A stretch of DNA of 7,528 nucleotides from positions 1 to 7,528 of the forward strand of contig JAOTWH010000107.1 of NCBI GenBank assembly GCA_029863035.1, in the 5' to 3' direction. Source of the stretch: Acidimicrobiia bacterium (GTDB lineage: Bacteria > Actinomycetota > Acidimicrobiia > UBA5794 > JAOTWH01). Positions 7,481 through 7,528 of the stretch are shown here, piece by piece. The translations under genes were made by a program, and so were the position numbers. The notes below the pieces were generated by a model, which was not told the origin of the DNA, did not search any database, and saw only the letters and a program-made list of their open reading frames with translations. The stretch's first letter is position 1; each line of letters starts with the position of its first letter.

Positions 7481-7528
7481 CGGCGTGCTCACAGATGCGA
7501 GTGGTCTCGGCGTAACCTTTCCGACCTG
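7481..7528. other. Short non-coding tail
   Basis: These 48 bases follow the stop of the YchF-like gene. I see no tRNA, no convincing promoter and no good terminator. The only secondary structure is a 4-bp stem (CGAG-TGGT-CTCG), too weak to call. Whether the operon ends here cannot be judged. Confidence 0.4.

Noticed and set aside
7498..7528. Possible intrinsic terminator after the last gene
   Set aside because: The stem is only 4 bp and is followed by mixed sequence rather than a T-run.

Overview
The window is about 7.5 kb of high-GC bacterial DNA (low-to-mid 60s percent by eye). It is almost entirely coding, with all five genes on the + strand. GTG starts are common (three of the four visible starts). 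The racemase strongly resembles mycobacterial Mcr, and the HerA-type ATPase is a form I associate with Actinobacteria. Together these suggest an Actinomycetota chromosome, possibly an environmental lineage such as Acidimicrobiia; the class-level guess is weak.

Layout: (1) 3-1646, the 3' part of a HerA/HAS-barrel DNA-translocase-type ATPase, cut by the left window edge. (2) 1643-2797, SbcD (Mre11-type nuclease). (3) 2784-5300, SbcC (Rad50-type ATPase with a CPVC zinc hook near its midpoint). (4) 5300-6412, an alpha-methylacyl-CoA racemase of the CaiB/BaiF (family III CoA-transferase) fold. (5) 6413-7480, a divergent YchF/Obg-family P-loop NTPase with a TGS-type C-terminus. The last 48 bases are non-coding as far as I can see.

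Every junction overlaps or abuts: 4 nt, 14 nt, 1 nt and 0 nt. The five genes therefore look like one translationally coupled transcript whose promoter and terminator lie outside the window. The first three form a DNA double-strand-break end-processing cassette like the archaeal HerA-NurA-Mre11-Rad50 cluster: a translocase-like ATPase plus the SbcCD nuclease. The obvious missing partner, a NurA-type nuclease, would be expected just upstream. The racemase (branched-chain acyl-CoA epimerisation) and the YchF-like NTPase have no evident biochemical tie to repair and may simply share the transcript.

The points most worth a second look are the unusual P-loop of the HerA-like protein, the archaeal-like gene linkage, and the loss of the canonical G3 region in the YchF-like protein. 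I found no mobile elements, RNA genes, CRISPR arrays or defence-island markers.
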